64,000 nt of DNA from CBDAUN01 sp965214875 (GTDB taxonomy: Bacteria; Pseudomonadota; Gammaproteobacteria; Arenicellales; JAJDZL01). The first letter of the stretch is position 1; each line of letters begins with the position of its first letter. The DNA is taken from positions 2,790,001 through 2,854,000 of the forward strand of contig OZ243980.1 in the NCBI GenBank assembly GCA_965214875.1, given 5' to 3'. This document shows, one piece after another, positions 37,851 through 46,523 of this stretch. Under the pieces are notes generated by a model. That model worked only from the letters and a program-made list of their open reading frames with translations, had not been told where the DNA came from and did not search any database. The position numbers were made by a program, and so were the translations under genes.

Positions 37851-39845
37851 ATGACTTCAGCTAGAGAAATACTCGTCACCCATGCACTGCCGTATGCGAA
37901 CGGGCCCATTCATATTGGTCACCTAGTGGAGTCGATACAGACCGATATCTGGGTGCGGTATCAGCGGATGGCCGGCAATACTTGCCACTTCGTCTGCGCA
38001 GACGATGCGCACGGCACGCCGGTCATGCTGCGGGCACGAGATGAAGGCATACCGCCAGAGGAACTCATAGAGCGCTGCAAGCGTGAGCATGAAGCCGACT
38101 ACGAGGGTTTCCGAATTGCGTATGACAACTATCACACAACGCATTCGGATGAAAATCGACGGTGCGCCACTCTCATCTATAGCGAACTGAAGCGCAACGG
38201 GCACATCGCCCGAAAAACCATCAAGCAAGCATACGATCCGAAAGAAAAGATGTTCTTGCCCGACCGCTTCGTGAAAGGGCAATGTCCTCGCTGCGGTGCC
38301 GAAGATCAATATGGCGATAGCTGCGAGAATTGCGGTGCGACTTATTCGCCGTCTGATCTGGTCAATCCGTATTCCGTCCTGTCGGGCTTGCCGCCTGTTG
38401 AGCGCAGTAGCGAGCATCTGTTCGTAAAGCTCGGCAACTTCACCGAAATGCTGCATGAATGGGTGTCAGGAGAACTGCATCAGCCAGAAGTGCGAAACAA
38501 GCTGAATGAATGGTTCGAGGTGGGACTCGCGGACTGGGATATCTCTCGCGACCCGCCATATTTCGGATTCAAAATCCCCGATGAAAACGAAAAGTACTTC
38601 TATGTCTGGCTAGATGCGCCCGTCGGCTACATGGCGAGCTTCAAGAACCTTTGCGATCGAGAGGGAATCGATTTTGATGCCTATTGGAGCCGCGATGCGA
38701 AGACGGAACTCTATCATTTCATCGGCAAGGACATACTTTATTTCCACACGCTATTTTGGCCGGCGATGCTGCACGGATCAGGATTTCGAAAGCCCACCGG
38801 AGTCTTCACGCACGGCTTCCTTACCGTCAATGGGACAAAGATGTCAAAGTCTAGAGGCACATTTGTTACGGCAAAGTGCTATCTAGAGCATCTTGACCCG
38901 GACTACCTGCGATACTACTATGCGGTCAAGCTGAACGAACGGATCGAGGACATCGACCTCAATCTGGAAGATTTCGTGCAGAGGGTGAATTCGGATCTGA
39001 TCGGCAAGCTAGTCAACATCCCCAGCCGATGCGCCAGATTCGTAGCGCAGCGATTCGGAGGCGAGCTAGGCGGCGAAATTGACGATCCAGCGTTCTACGA
39101 AGAACTGGTGCAAGCCGGACCTTCGATCTTCACCGCCTATGAGCAGCGCACATTCAGTCGCGCCATGCGCGAAATAATGGGGCTTGCCGATCGCTGCAAC
39201 CAGTACGTCAACGACATGAAGCCGTGGGAAGTTGCAAGGCAGGATGACGGTGAAGACAAATTGCATAAAATATGTACGCAGGCAATCAACTGCTTTCGGG
39301 TCCTGATGTGCTATCTTGCACCTGTCGTGCCCTCGCTTGCCGAACGCGCTGGACAATTTCTCAATGACCCGCTGCGCAACTTCGATCAAGTCAAGCAGCC
39401 GCTACTTAACCATTCGATTTCAAACTATGTCCATCTTCTACAGCGAATCAACCAAAAGGATGTCGATGCCATGATTACCGCTTCTAAAGAGTCGTCAAAT
39501 GACAAAGGGACACCCGAGTCCGACTACATAAGCATTGACGACTTCTCAAAGATCGACCTTCGAACCGCTTTGGTAGTTGAAGCGACCGATGTCGTCGAAT
39601 CAGATAAGCTGCTCAGACTTAAAGTTGATCTGGGCGGCGAGACTAGGCAGGTATTCGCAGGGATCAAAGAATCCTGCTCCCCTGAATCCCTCGTCGGCAA
39701 GACAGTCATTGTGGTTGCCAACTTGAAGCCGAGAAAAATGAGATTCGGCATCTCCGAAGGCATGATTCTGGCAGCTGGTGACGGCTATCAGTTGCATCTC
39801 GCTCAATTTGGCGAAGGCACCAAGCCGGGCCTTAAGATTAGCTAG
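37851..39845 (+). CDS. metG: methionyl-tRNA synthetase
   Basis: About 664 residues. The class I motifs are PYANGPIHIGH near the N-terminus and KMSKS near residues 330-334. A zinc-binding CPRCG / CENCG knuckle insertion is near residue 145, and the C-terminus is the tRNA-binding domain with the IDDFSKIDLRTALV start and the KMRFGISEGM segment. The frame runs 57 bases further upstream, but the ATG at 37851 gives the expected N-terminus. Essential enzyme charging tRNA-Met. Downstream rnfB and nth follow the usual proteobacterial order. Confidence 0.97.
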   Translation: MTSAREILVTHALPYANGPIHIGHLVESIQTDIWVRYQRMAGNTCHFVCADDAHGTPVMLRARDEGIPPEELIERCKREHEADYEGFRIAYDNYHTTHSDENRRCATLIYSELKRNGHIARKTIKQAYDPKEKMFLPDRFVKGQCPRCGAEDQYGDSCENCGATYSPSDLVNPYSVLSGLPPVERSSEHLFVKLGNFTEMLHEWVSGELHQPEVRNKLNEWFEVGLADWDISRDPPYFGFKIPDENEKYFYVWLDAPVGYMASFKNLCDREGIDFDAYWSRDAKTELYHFIGKDILYFHTLFWPAMLHGSGFRKPTGVFTHGFLTVNGTKMSKSRGTFVTAKCYLEHLDPDYLRYYYAVKLNERIEDIDLNLEDFVQRVNSDLIGKLVNIPSRCARFVAQRFGGELGGEIDDPAFYEELVQAGPSIFTAYEQRTFSRAMREIMGLADRCNQYVNDMKPWEVARQDDGEDKLHKICTQAINCFRVLMCYLAPVVPSLAERAGQFLNDPLRNFDQVKQPLLNHSISNYVHLLQRINQKDVDAMITASKESSNDKGTPESDYISIDDFSKIDLRTALVVEATDVVESDKLLRLKVDLGGETRQVFAGIKESCSPESLVGKTVIVVANLKPRKMRFGISEGMILAAGDGYQLHLAQFGEGTKPGLKIS

Positions 39846-39872
39846 CCGGCCTAAACGCTCAGGCGCACAACT

Positions 39873-40529
39873 TTGTCAATCGCCATAGTCGATATTGCGC
39901 AAGTCGATGCCTGCCTGCCGCAGACGCAGTGCACTCTTTGCGGATATCCCCGCTGTTTAGACTACGCCGAGGCGGTAAGCGCAGGATTAGCGAACATCAA
40001 CCGATGCGCGCCCGGTAGCGAGGCAACAATCGCGATGCTCGCTGAGCTGCTACAGTCCGACCCGCTGCCGCTTGACGCTGAGTGCGATCAGCATCCGGGC
40101 AGGCAAACCGCCGTCATCCGCGAACATGACTGCATCGGCTGCACGCTATGCATGCCGCCCTGCCCTGTAGATGCCATCATCGGCGCGGCCAAGCACATGC
40201 ACACCGTGGCGGCGCAACTTTGCACCGGCTGCCGGCTTTGCGTTCCCGCTTGCCCGGTAGATTGCATTGAAATGATCGAGCATCAGCCGGATGATAAAGG
40301 CGCAATTTGGGATGAATTCACAAACGAGGAGTCATCGAGGTGGAGAATCCTCGCCTCGCGGCATTTTGAGCGGACGCAAAAAAAGGCGAAAACAAGATCT
40401 GCCGCCGACAGCGACCCCGAAGAGCTCCGTCGGCAAATACGCGAAGCTGTCAACCGTACACGCACGAAGCGCTGGCGCAAGGAGCGCAAGAATGCGGCGA
40501 CCCGATCTAGCCATCCGATCACTCGCTGA
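39873..40529 (+). CDS. RnfB-family ferredoxin-like protein
   Basis: 218 residues with two [4Fe-4S] ferredoxin motifs (CIGCTLCMPPCPVDAI and CTGCRLCVPACPVDCI, near residues 88 and 118) plus an N-terminal CTLCGYPRCLDYAEA four-cysteine cluster-binding segment. Unlike canonical RnfB/RsxB there is no N-terminal membrane helix and no other rnf genes are adjacent, which is the form seen in several betaproteobacteria next to nth. The C-terminal third is basic and lysine/arginine-rich. The stop shares one base with the nth start. An electron carrier role is inferred. Confidence 0.85.
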   Translation: MSIAIVDIAQVDACLPQTQCTLCGYPRCLDYAEAVSAGLANINRCAPGSEATIAMLAELLQSDPLPLDAECDQHPGRQTAVIREHDCIGCTLCMPPCPVDAIIGAAKHMHTVAAQLCTGCRLCVPACPVDCIEMIEHQPDDKGAIWDEFTNEESSRWRILASRHFERTQKKAKTRSAADSDPEELRRQIREAVNRTRTKRWRKERKNAATRSSHPITR

Positions 40530-41203
40530 TGAATCAGATCAAGCGACGGGAAATTTTCGAACGATTCTCGAAAGTCGAACCGAATCCAACTACTGAACTT
40601 AATTTTCAAAACAACTTCGAATTGCTAGTTGCTGTGGTTCTGTCCGCTCAATCAACCGATGTAGCGGTCAATCTTGCAACGCCTGCCCTATTCAAAGCCG
40701 CACCAGATCCAGAGTCAATGGTTCAACTGGGTTTGGAGCGAATCAAGGACACCATCAAGACAATCGGCCTTTTCAACACCAAAGCGAAAAATCTCATCCG
40801 ACTCAGTGAAATCCTTATCGAGCGGCACAACTCCAAAGTGCCAGAATCAATGGAGCAGCTGACCGCACTGCCTGGTGTCGGACGCAAGACCGCAAATGTC
40901 ATTTTGAATACCGCTTTCGGACATCCGACCATTGCGGTCGACACTCATATTTTTCGAGTTTCCAATCGAACCCGAATCGCTAAGGGAAAAACTGTCGAGC
41001 AAGTCGAAACCGGTCTGGTCAAATTCATTCCTGAGGAATTCCAGCTCAACGCCCACCACTGGCTGATTCTTCACGGCAGATACACGTGCACCGCGCGAAA
41101 GCCGCTATGCCACTCGTGCATCATTTTCGACATGTGCGAATATCCGCAGCGAAAAAAGATAGCCGAATCACAACGAATGTCTGCAGATGAGAGGTCGCAA
41201 TGA
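40529..41203 (+). CDS. nth: endonuclease III
   Basis: 224 residues. DNA glycosylase/AP lyase for oxidised pyrimidines. The helix-hairpin-helix TALPGVGRKTANVI (catalytic Lys in GVGRKTA) and aspartate region AVDTHIFRVSNR are present, and the [4Fe-4S] ligands end the protein in C-x6-C-x2-C-x5-C (CTARKPLCHSCIIFDMC). The ATG overlaps the rnfB stop (TGATG). The end overlaps the next gene by four bases. Confidence 0.96.
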   Translation: MNQIKRREIFERFSKVEPNPTTELNFQNNFELLVAVVLSAQSTDVAVNLATPALFKAAPDPESMVQLGLERIKDTIKTIGLFNTKAKNLIRLSEILIERHNSKVPESMEQLTALPGVGRKTANVILNTAFGHPTIAVDTHIFRVSNRTRIAKGKTVEQVETGLVKFIPEEFQLNAHHWLILHGRYTCTARKPLCHSCIIFDMCEYPQRKKIAESQRMSADERSQ

Positions 41204-41619
41204 CCGAAGATGTAAATGAGCGTAACGCATTTTTCGATGCGTGGGAGAAAAATCAGGCAGGCCAGAAGCTGAATACGCTCGAAAAGCAGATCATCCGGAC
41301 GATTAAGAATCACCCGGAATTTGCATATGCAGTGACTGACCGGGGCAGGTTTGCTGAGCATCAGTTTCTCAACAACGAGACGAATCCCTTTGCGCACATG
41401 TCGATGCACGTGATGGTTGGCGAGATGATCAGCGACAACACCCCGAATGGGATTCGCTCAACATATGATTCAGCAGTACGGAATTTCGGCAACAAGCACG
41501 ACGTTCAGCATAGATTCATCGAAGCGCTGTTCGATTGGTATGTGGACGCGCAAGCGGATCAATCAGGCCAAAAAGATCAGAATTTTCTAGAGCATCTTCA
41601 GAAATATTTGATGCGATAG
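41200..41619 (+). CDS. DUF1841 family protein
   Basis: 139 residues, cytoplasmic, helical. The FFDAWEKNQAGQKLNTLEKQI start and the HPEFAYAV and FAHMSMHVMVGEMI segments fit the DUF1841 family, which in betaproteobacteria commonly follows nth. Function is unknown. Its start overlaps the nth stop, so the metG-rnfB-nth-DUF1841 set is likely one transcript, ended by a hairpin directly after this gene. Confidence 0.82.
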   Translation: MTEDVNERNAFFDAWEKNQAGQKLNTLEKQIIRTIKNHPEFAYAVTDRGRFAEHQFLNNETNPFAHMSMHVMVGEMISDNTPNGIRSTYDSAVRNFGNKHDVQHRFIEALFDWYVDAQADQSGQKDQNFLEHLQKYLMR

Positions 41620-41642
41620 GCCGCCAGTTGCGCACTGGCGGC
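41620..41642 (+). terminator. hairpin after DUF1841
   Basis: A perfect 9-bp stem (GCCGCCAGT with ACTGGCGGC) and five-base loop begins one base after the stop. Only a weak T-rich tail follows (ACTTTGCA), so termination may be partial. Confidence 0.6.
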
Positions 41643-41712
41643 ACTTTGCAGGCACGAACCTTGAATTCATTCCGTTGAATAAATTCTCAAAATGCGTTTA
41701 GGACCGGATGGA

Positions 41713-42180
41713 TCAAGCCTGAGACTGCAGGTAGTTCTCAAGACCCATTTTGCCAATCAGTCCGAGTTGCTGCTCGAGCCAGTAGATATGATCCATTTCG
41801 GTATCGTGCAGCAATTGAATAAGGATGCTTCTCGTATCGTAATCGCGCACTTTTTCGCACACCTCGATCGTGTCCTTGAGCATATCCGCAACGACAACTT
41901 CAGCATCCAAATCATTTTTGAGCATCTCGGGGACATTGTTTCCAATCTTCGGCGGAAGACGAGTTGAATAATCTGGTTCGGCTTCGAGAAAGAGCATTCG
42001 GCCAACAATGGCATCAATGTGCTGTTGCTCTTCTTCCATCTCATGATCCATTTGGGCATGCAGTTTGTTCAGGCCCCAGTCTTGATATTTTCGGGAGTGG
42101 CCAAGATACTGATCGCGAGCCGAAATTTCGTGATCGAGGAGATCTTGGAGCATTTTCGTAACTTTGGAGTTTCCTTTCAT
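41713..42180 (-). CDS. bfr: bacterioferritin, ferroxidase-type subunit
   Basis: 155 residues of the 24-mer iron-storage bacterioferritin family. By alignment with E. coli Bfr, all six di-iron ligands appear conserved: Glu18 (DHEISARDQY), Glu51 and His54 (in EEEQQH), Glu94 (LDAEVVVAD), Glu127 and His130 (HDTEMDHIYW). The heme-ligating Met52 is replaced by Gln. This is the ferroxidase-competent, heme-less member of a pair. It starts where the second bfr ends (TGATG overlap), so both are co-translated and likely assemble together. Confidence 0.92.
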   Translation of the reverse strand: MKGNSKVTKMLQDLLDHEISARDQYLGHSRKYQDWGLNKLHAQMDHEMEEEQQHIDAIVGRMLFLEAEPDYSTRLPPKIGNNVPEMLKNDLDAEVVVADMLKDTIEVCEKVRDYDTRSILIQLLHDTEMDHIYWLEQQLGLIGKMGLENYLQSQA

Positions 42181-42656
42181 CAGTCCTCACCTTCAGTTTG
42201 CAACTGTATGTAGTTTTCGGTTCCCATTGATTCGAGTAGCCAATTCTGCGTTTCGAGCCAATCGATATGCTCTTCGGTTTCGTGAAGCGATGCATCCAGA
42301 ATCGACCGACTTTCATAGTCTTTGACCGATTCGCAAAGCTCGATGGATTCAAGCAGTTGATCTCTAATGGATGCGGCAAGCGACATATCGCTTTCCATTA
42401 TTTCAGAGATTATTTCTCCGATCAGGATCTTTCCCAGCACTTGGAGATTAGGCAAGCCTTCGAGAAACAAAATCCGCTCGATGTACGAATCCGCAGTCTT
42501 CATCGCCTCAATTGAAGCTTTGTATTGAGTTTTTGACAGTTTTTTCAGGCCCCAATTTCTTGCAATTCGAGAATGCAGAAAATACTGGTTGATCGCAGTA
42601 AGTTCTAGCTTGAGCGCTGAATTCAGGGTCTGGATGATTTCCTTATTACCTTTCAT
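42180..42656 (-). CDS. bfr: bacterioferritin, heme-binding subunit
   Basis: 158 residues from the ATG at 42656 (MKGNKEII), although the frame is open further up. The heme ligand Met52 is kept (SIEAMKTADSYIERILFLEG), but ferroxidase residues are lost: Glu51 to Ala, His54 to Thr, Glu94 to Ala and Glu127 to Thr; Glu18 and His130 remain. It is therefore predicted to bind heme at subunit interfaces without oxidising iron. Upstream of the gene pair the reverse strand has a TTTATAAT-like box. The Bfd partner is 8 kb away at 50386. Confidence 0.92.
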   Translation of the reverse strand: MKGNKEIIQTLNSALKLELTAINQYFLHSRIARNWGLKKLSKTQYKASIEAMKTADSYIERILFLEGLPNLQVLGKILIGEIISEIMESDMSLAASIRDQLLESIELCESVKDYESRSILDASLHETEEHIDWLETQNWLLESMGTENYIQLQTEGED

Positions 42657-42835
42657 ATTTCTGCTTTCGAGTGTTTGGAACGGGTCAAGTCGGCTTTGCT
42701 GCTTGATCATTGGCGGCATTGCAATCTTGGAGAGCGCTTCATTGACGACATGCCGCAGATTCAAATTATAAACCCGTTTAATTCATTCATATTTTACTTC
42801 CTACTGATGTGCAGATAACATGCAACATTTGGTTA

Positions 42836-42925
42836 TGTCCGGGTTCAGATGCATGTGAGACTCCGCTCTTTCCCTTCGGACTTCGGGAGGAGGCGGGCAG
42901 TCTCACATGTATCTGAACCCAGACA
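42836..42925. mobile_element. 90-bp palindromic mini-element with IS481-type ends
   Basis: The left 27 bases (starting TGTCCGGGTTCAGATG) and the right 27 bases are reverse complements with two mismatches. Both match the upstream terminal repeat of the complete IS481-like element at 61907-63036, and the 36-bp core still carries the GGGAGGAGGCGGGC sequence that adjoins that end. It looks like a MITE-like derivative retaining two ends and no gene. No target duplication is obvious. Confidence 0.8.
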
Positions 42926-43260
42926 CCCCCGCCAAGCGCTACTTTTGGCAATATCTCCTTGCACTTTTGGTCTCGCAACAACCGCCCAAGCTACTTCAGA
43001 TTAGCCGCCAGCTTGAAGCCGATGCGCCGACTGTCGGATCATCACAGTTGCAGTAGACCAAATTGCCCTAGAAGCGATTTCTGTAATGCCGAGAATTCGT
43101 CCCACCTATTCAACCTAGCTTGATGGGGGCTATCGTTCAGCGACATCAGTGCAATATGCCTTCAAGCATCTTCTGGTACATCTCCCGCAGTTTTTATCCT
43201 TTGCTGATCCGTCGATAGGCGCACTCTTACCTCCATCTTGGCATCGACAACCTGAGCTGT
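42926..43260. other. gene-poor region next to the second AAA gene
   Basis: No frame supported. It lies between the IS481 mini-element and the 3-prime end of the AAA ATPase copy 2. Nothing recognisable. Confidence 0.4.
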
Positions 43261-44589
43261 TCATGGAGTGTTGAGCAAGTCCACCGGCAACGAACAAAGG
43301 TAGTCGCGCATCGACGGAATCGGGAACCGGTAGTGATGAGGCAAATCGGCTACCGGCGACAGCAACCCTGCATGCAAAGTTTTATTCAGAAATCTGTCAA
43401 ACGGCACTTGAGCTTTTTCCAGTGTGGGTGCCACAATATTACTCAGCGCTTCCTCAGAAAGAAAGTCTGTACTGCGATTAGACATGGCAAGGGCGATCTG
43501 TTTATACAACGCTGGAAACCGGTCGCCGGCGGCAAGTCGTCTCGCATAGTAATCGTGTTTCAACTTGGCGCCATCTTGCAACGCCTTCTCAAGCAGATGC
43601 AACTCTACCCGCCCATGGTTCGAGCGAATGATCCGTCCGGCAGCGACTCCCACTCGATTGATATGTTGCGCCCAACCCTGAGACAGTTCTGCCAAGGCGG
43701 TCGACCAGACAGATTTTTCGCCATCCTCTCCGACATAGTATGCGTCGAGCATGCGACGTAAAGACCACGTCGCATCATCCATGGAAAGGAGATCTAAATT
43801 GACGATGCGCTCGGAAGGAAGCCTCGACAAGCCGCAATTTCCCAGCACTTCCTCTGTATCGCTCAACCCGAAGAAGGCGGCAACAAGTTGGATTCCTTGG
43901 GCATCGCGGTGAAGACAGTCTAGAACGCCTCGAGTTGCGCTTTCTACCGGCACATTCTGGGCTTCATCCACAAACACCACTACACGAACATTCCTAAGCA
44001 ATGGAGCGGCGTTTCGAAACAACAGCCCTGCTCGCGTGGCCGAGTTTGAGCGATTGCCGCCTTTTGATTCACCGCCTACCGAGAAACCTGCGAATTGAAA
44101 CCCTCGTTTCCATAACCCGCCGTGCATCTTCTTGCCTAGAGCCAGCAACGATTTTAACGTTCGGGCGGTTGCATCTGAATCTAGTTTCAAAAGTCTCTGA
44201 CTTTCCGCATCGGCCGCGTCTATCAAATACTGGATAACATCACTCGGCGACCCCAATGAGCTAGGCGGGATCGAGACTGCGACCCAAGGATCCATTGGCG
44301 TGGAATGACTCTTGATCGCTTCAATGCACTCCTGCATCAGTGCGGACTTTCCGGCCCCCGGCGCGCCTTGGAATATCATCGTTCCACCACCCACACGGCC
44401 AGAATTCAGAACTTTCACCGCCTCGCGAAAAACTGCATACTCGCAGTCGCGGCCGCAAAAAAAGGACTCTCGCCCCACTTCGGCACGATCAGTCTGATTC
44501 AGCCATACTTCCTCCGGCAAGGGGGCGGCTGGCGGCGGCTTGGGGAAATGTTCCTGGTTCACTTGATGCACCTCATGCTCAATGAACAT
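43261..44589 (-). CDS. AAA ATPase (ORC/Cdc6-like), copy 2
   Basis: About 442 residues from the ATG at 44589. Walker A GAPGAGKS is at 75-82, Walker B is VVVFVDEAQNVP, and the ends HPKPPP/PLPEEVW at the front and YRFPIPSMRDYLCSLPVDLL at the rear match copy 1 at 15569-16906 closely. The two copies align almost without gaps, more than half identical by eye, so they are old paralogues or independent acquisitions. No partner gene is shared by both. It borders mini-elements and a transporter operon; I do not know its job. Confidence 0.75.
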   Translation of the reverse strand: MFIEHEVHQVNQEHFPKPPPAAPLPEEVWLNQTDRAEVGRESFFCGRDCEYAVFREAVKVLNSGRVGGGTMIFQGAPGAGKSALMQECIEAIKSHSTPMDPWVAVSIPPSSLGSPSDVIQYLIDAADAESQRLLKLDSDATARTLKSLLALGKKMHGGLWKRGFQFAGFSVGGESKGGNRSNSATRAGLLFRNAAPLLRNVRVVVFVDEAQNVPVESATRGVLDCLHRDAQGIQLVAAFFGLSDTEEVLGNCGLSRLPSERIVNLDLLSMDDATWSLRRMLDAYYVGEDGEKSVWSTALAELSQGWAQHINRVGVAAGRIIRSNHGRVELHLLEKALQDGAKLKHDYYARRLAAGDRFPALYKQIALAMSNRSTDFLSEEALSNIVAPTLEKAQVPFDRFLNKTLHAGLLSPVADLPHHYRFPIPSMRDYLCSLPVDLLNTP

Positions 44590-44879
44590 GATTTTACCGT
44601 GATGCGGGGGACCGGCACGCATTATCGAACGGACCGACATGAGCTAGAGGCAGATCGATTCGCTGCGTTGCAAGATGAATGGCTTTGCGGAAAACCATCA
44701 GTTGTTTTCCGACCGAGGGAGGGGGACAGACAATCCGATTTGCCCGCATCATGACATCAAGAAGTTCGGTTCGAGAAATCTGATCATTCGATCGCGAAAT
44801 CGAATCTTGAAACGCGCCATGCCAACGCTCAGCCTCCGCTCGCGGAATGACGCAAACGAGAATCGTCCACCCCAATGAT

Positions 44880-45677
44880 TCAATCGTCGCTACTGCTCCA
44901 TGCTCCAAATAGCCGAGGAAGATCTCCAAACCAGGCGACGGCACACAATATGCCGACAGTAAGCAGGACGAAAAAAGTGGAAACGACTGCCATGATTGGC
45001 GTATATCCATATCGCAAACTGTTGAAAATCTTCACAGGAAGCGTTTCGTGGGTGAATCCGATCAGCATGAAGCTGATTATGTATTCGTTGAAGCTTAACA
45101 CGAAGGCGAAGCAGAATCCAAAAATCAGAAATGGACGAACGATCGGAAGAATTATCGTCATATAGACATTCAACCTCGAAGCGCCGCAAATTCTCGCTGC
45201 ATCAACCAAGTTCCTGTCAACCGAGTCGAGACCGATAAGTATCATGACCATCGGGAGAGTTACAAGAAATACCCCGTGGCTAATGATGGCGGCATACATT
45301 TGCCCGTAGCCGCCGAGCGAACTCCAAAACACCAAGAACCCAAGCGCGCTTACGACCGGCGGCAGCATGAACGGCAACAAGCCAAGACCTCGAAGCAATT
45401 TGGATTGCCAATTCAGCCTGCGCCAGCAATACAGGGCAAGAGGGGCAGCCAAACAGAGGGAAAAAAGCGCGGCGCCTGCGGCAAGCAAAAAACTCGTCGC
45501 CATGGCTGATATCCAACCACTCTCCTGAAATGCCCTCAGATACCATTCGAGCGAAAACCCTTGCGGCGGAAACAGCAACTGCTTCCTTTCATTGAAAGAC
45601 ACCCCGACCACGACGATGACCGGAGCCGAAAATATGACCAGCATCACTCCTAATAATAGGTTTCGAATCCACCGCAT
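44880..45677 (-). CDS. ABC transporter permease, PotC-like
   Basis: 265 residues with six predicted membrane helices. The cytoplasmic EAA-like loop reads RNLVDAARICGASRLNVYMTIILPIVRPF. It is the second permease of a polyamine/opine-type importer (PotABCD/PotFGHI relatives). Its start is three bases after the stop of the upstream permease. Substrate is inferred only from the family. The protein ends in a tail that overlaps no neighbouring gene. Confidence 0.88.
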   Translation of the reverse strand: MRWIRNLLLGVMLVIFSAPVIVVVGVSFNERKQLLFPPQGFSLEWYLRAFQESGWISAMATSFLLAAGAALFSLCLAAPLALYCWRRLNWQSKLLRGLGLLPFMLPPVVSALGFLVFWSSLGGYGQMYAAIISHGVFLVTLPMVMILIGLDSVDRNLVDAARICGASRLNVYMTIILPIVRPFLIFGFCFAFVLSFNEYIISFMLIGFTHETLPVKIFNSLRYGYTPIMAVVSTFFVLLTVGILCAVAWFGDLPRLFGAWSSSDD

Positions 45678-45680
45678 AAG

Positions 45681-46523
45681 TCAGCTGAAGCGTTTCTGAA
45701 GACGATAGACAAAAGCGATCAGAAGCAGCGAGGCGACCATGAGAAAAACTGAAAGCGCAGCCGCAAATGGAAAGTTGGACTGATACAGCGCCTGATCGGT
45801 GATGTGGACGGAAAGTGTCCAGTGACGCGGGCGGCCGAGCATAATCGGAAGTACGTAGGAGCCAAGGGAATAGATGAACGACAGAATGAACGCGGCCACA
45901 ATAGCTGGACGAACTGAAGGGATGACGACGGTTGCCACTGCCCGCATCGGCGTGGCACCCATGGTTCTAGCCGCTTCGGTCCAATCTCTGGGCAGTCGGG
46001 CCAATGATGGAAACAGCACCAGCACAACGAAAGGAATGCATATAAACGTCAAAGCGGTCAGCAATGCCATAAACCCAGGCGAGAGGGCGCGAGGAGCATC
46101 TGCAATCCCGAGTTCATGCAGCCAGCCTCCTAGCCCTGCGGTGCGGGAATATAGCGTGCTCCAGGCAAACCCCGTAACAACTTCGGATAGCGAGAGTAGC
46201 GACACCAGCAAAACCAGCCAGAATGTCATGCCCTTCCTCGACATATTCGAAATCGAGTAGGTCAACGCGAAACCGAAGCTGACAGCAATCAGCGATGCTA
46301 GGGCGCACAGGCCAGCGGAAACGAGCAGAATTCTTCCGAAAAACGGAGAAATCAATCGCGCATAGTTTTCGAATACGAATGCAGGTTCATACAATCCTCC
46401 CGTTATCTTATGGTAGAAACTGAAGTTGAGCATGATCGCGAACGGACATAGAAAGAACAGCCCCAGCACGATGGCCGCGTACCAGCCAGGCATTGATCCG
46501 CTACGGAAATCCCGGTTCATCAT
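45681..46523 (-). CDS. ABC transporter permease, PotB-like
   Basis: 280 residues, six membrane helices. The coupling loop is PRDWTEAARTMGATPMRAVATVVIPSVRPA. Its start overlaps the ATPase gene stop by four bases, so ATPase and permease are co-translated. With the second permease it forms the membrane channel of a spermidine/putrescine-type importer. Confidence 0.88.
   Translation of the reverse strand: MMNRDFRSGSMPGWYAAIVLGLFFLCPFAIMLNFSFYHKITGGLYEPAFVFENYARLISPFFGRILLVSAGLCALASLIAVSFGFALTYSISNMSRKGMTFWLVLLVSLLSLSEVVTGFAWSTLYSRTAGLGGWLHELGIADAPRALSPGFMALLTALTFICIPFVVLVLFPSLARLPRDWTEAARTMGATPMRAVATVVIPSVRPAIVAAFILSFIYSLGSYVLPIMLGRPRHWTLSVHITDQALYQSNFPFAAALSVFLMVASLLLIAFVYRLQKRFS

Noticed and set aside
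44594..45010. Minus-strand open frame of 138 codons overlapping the AAA gene start and the permease end
   Set aside because: It overlaps two well-supported genes in another frame and has no recognisable motif or ribosome binding site.
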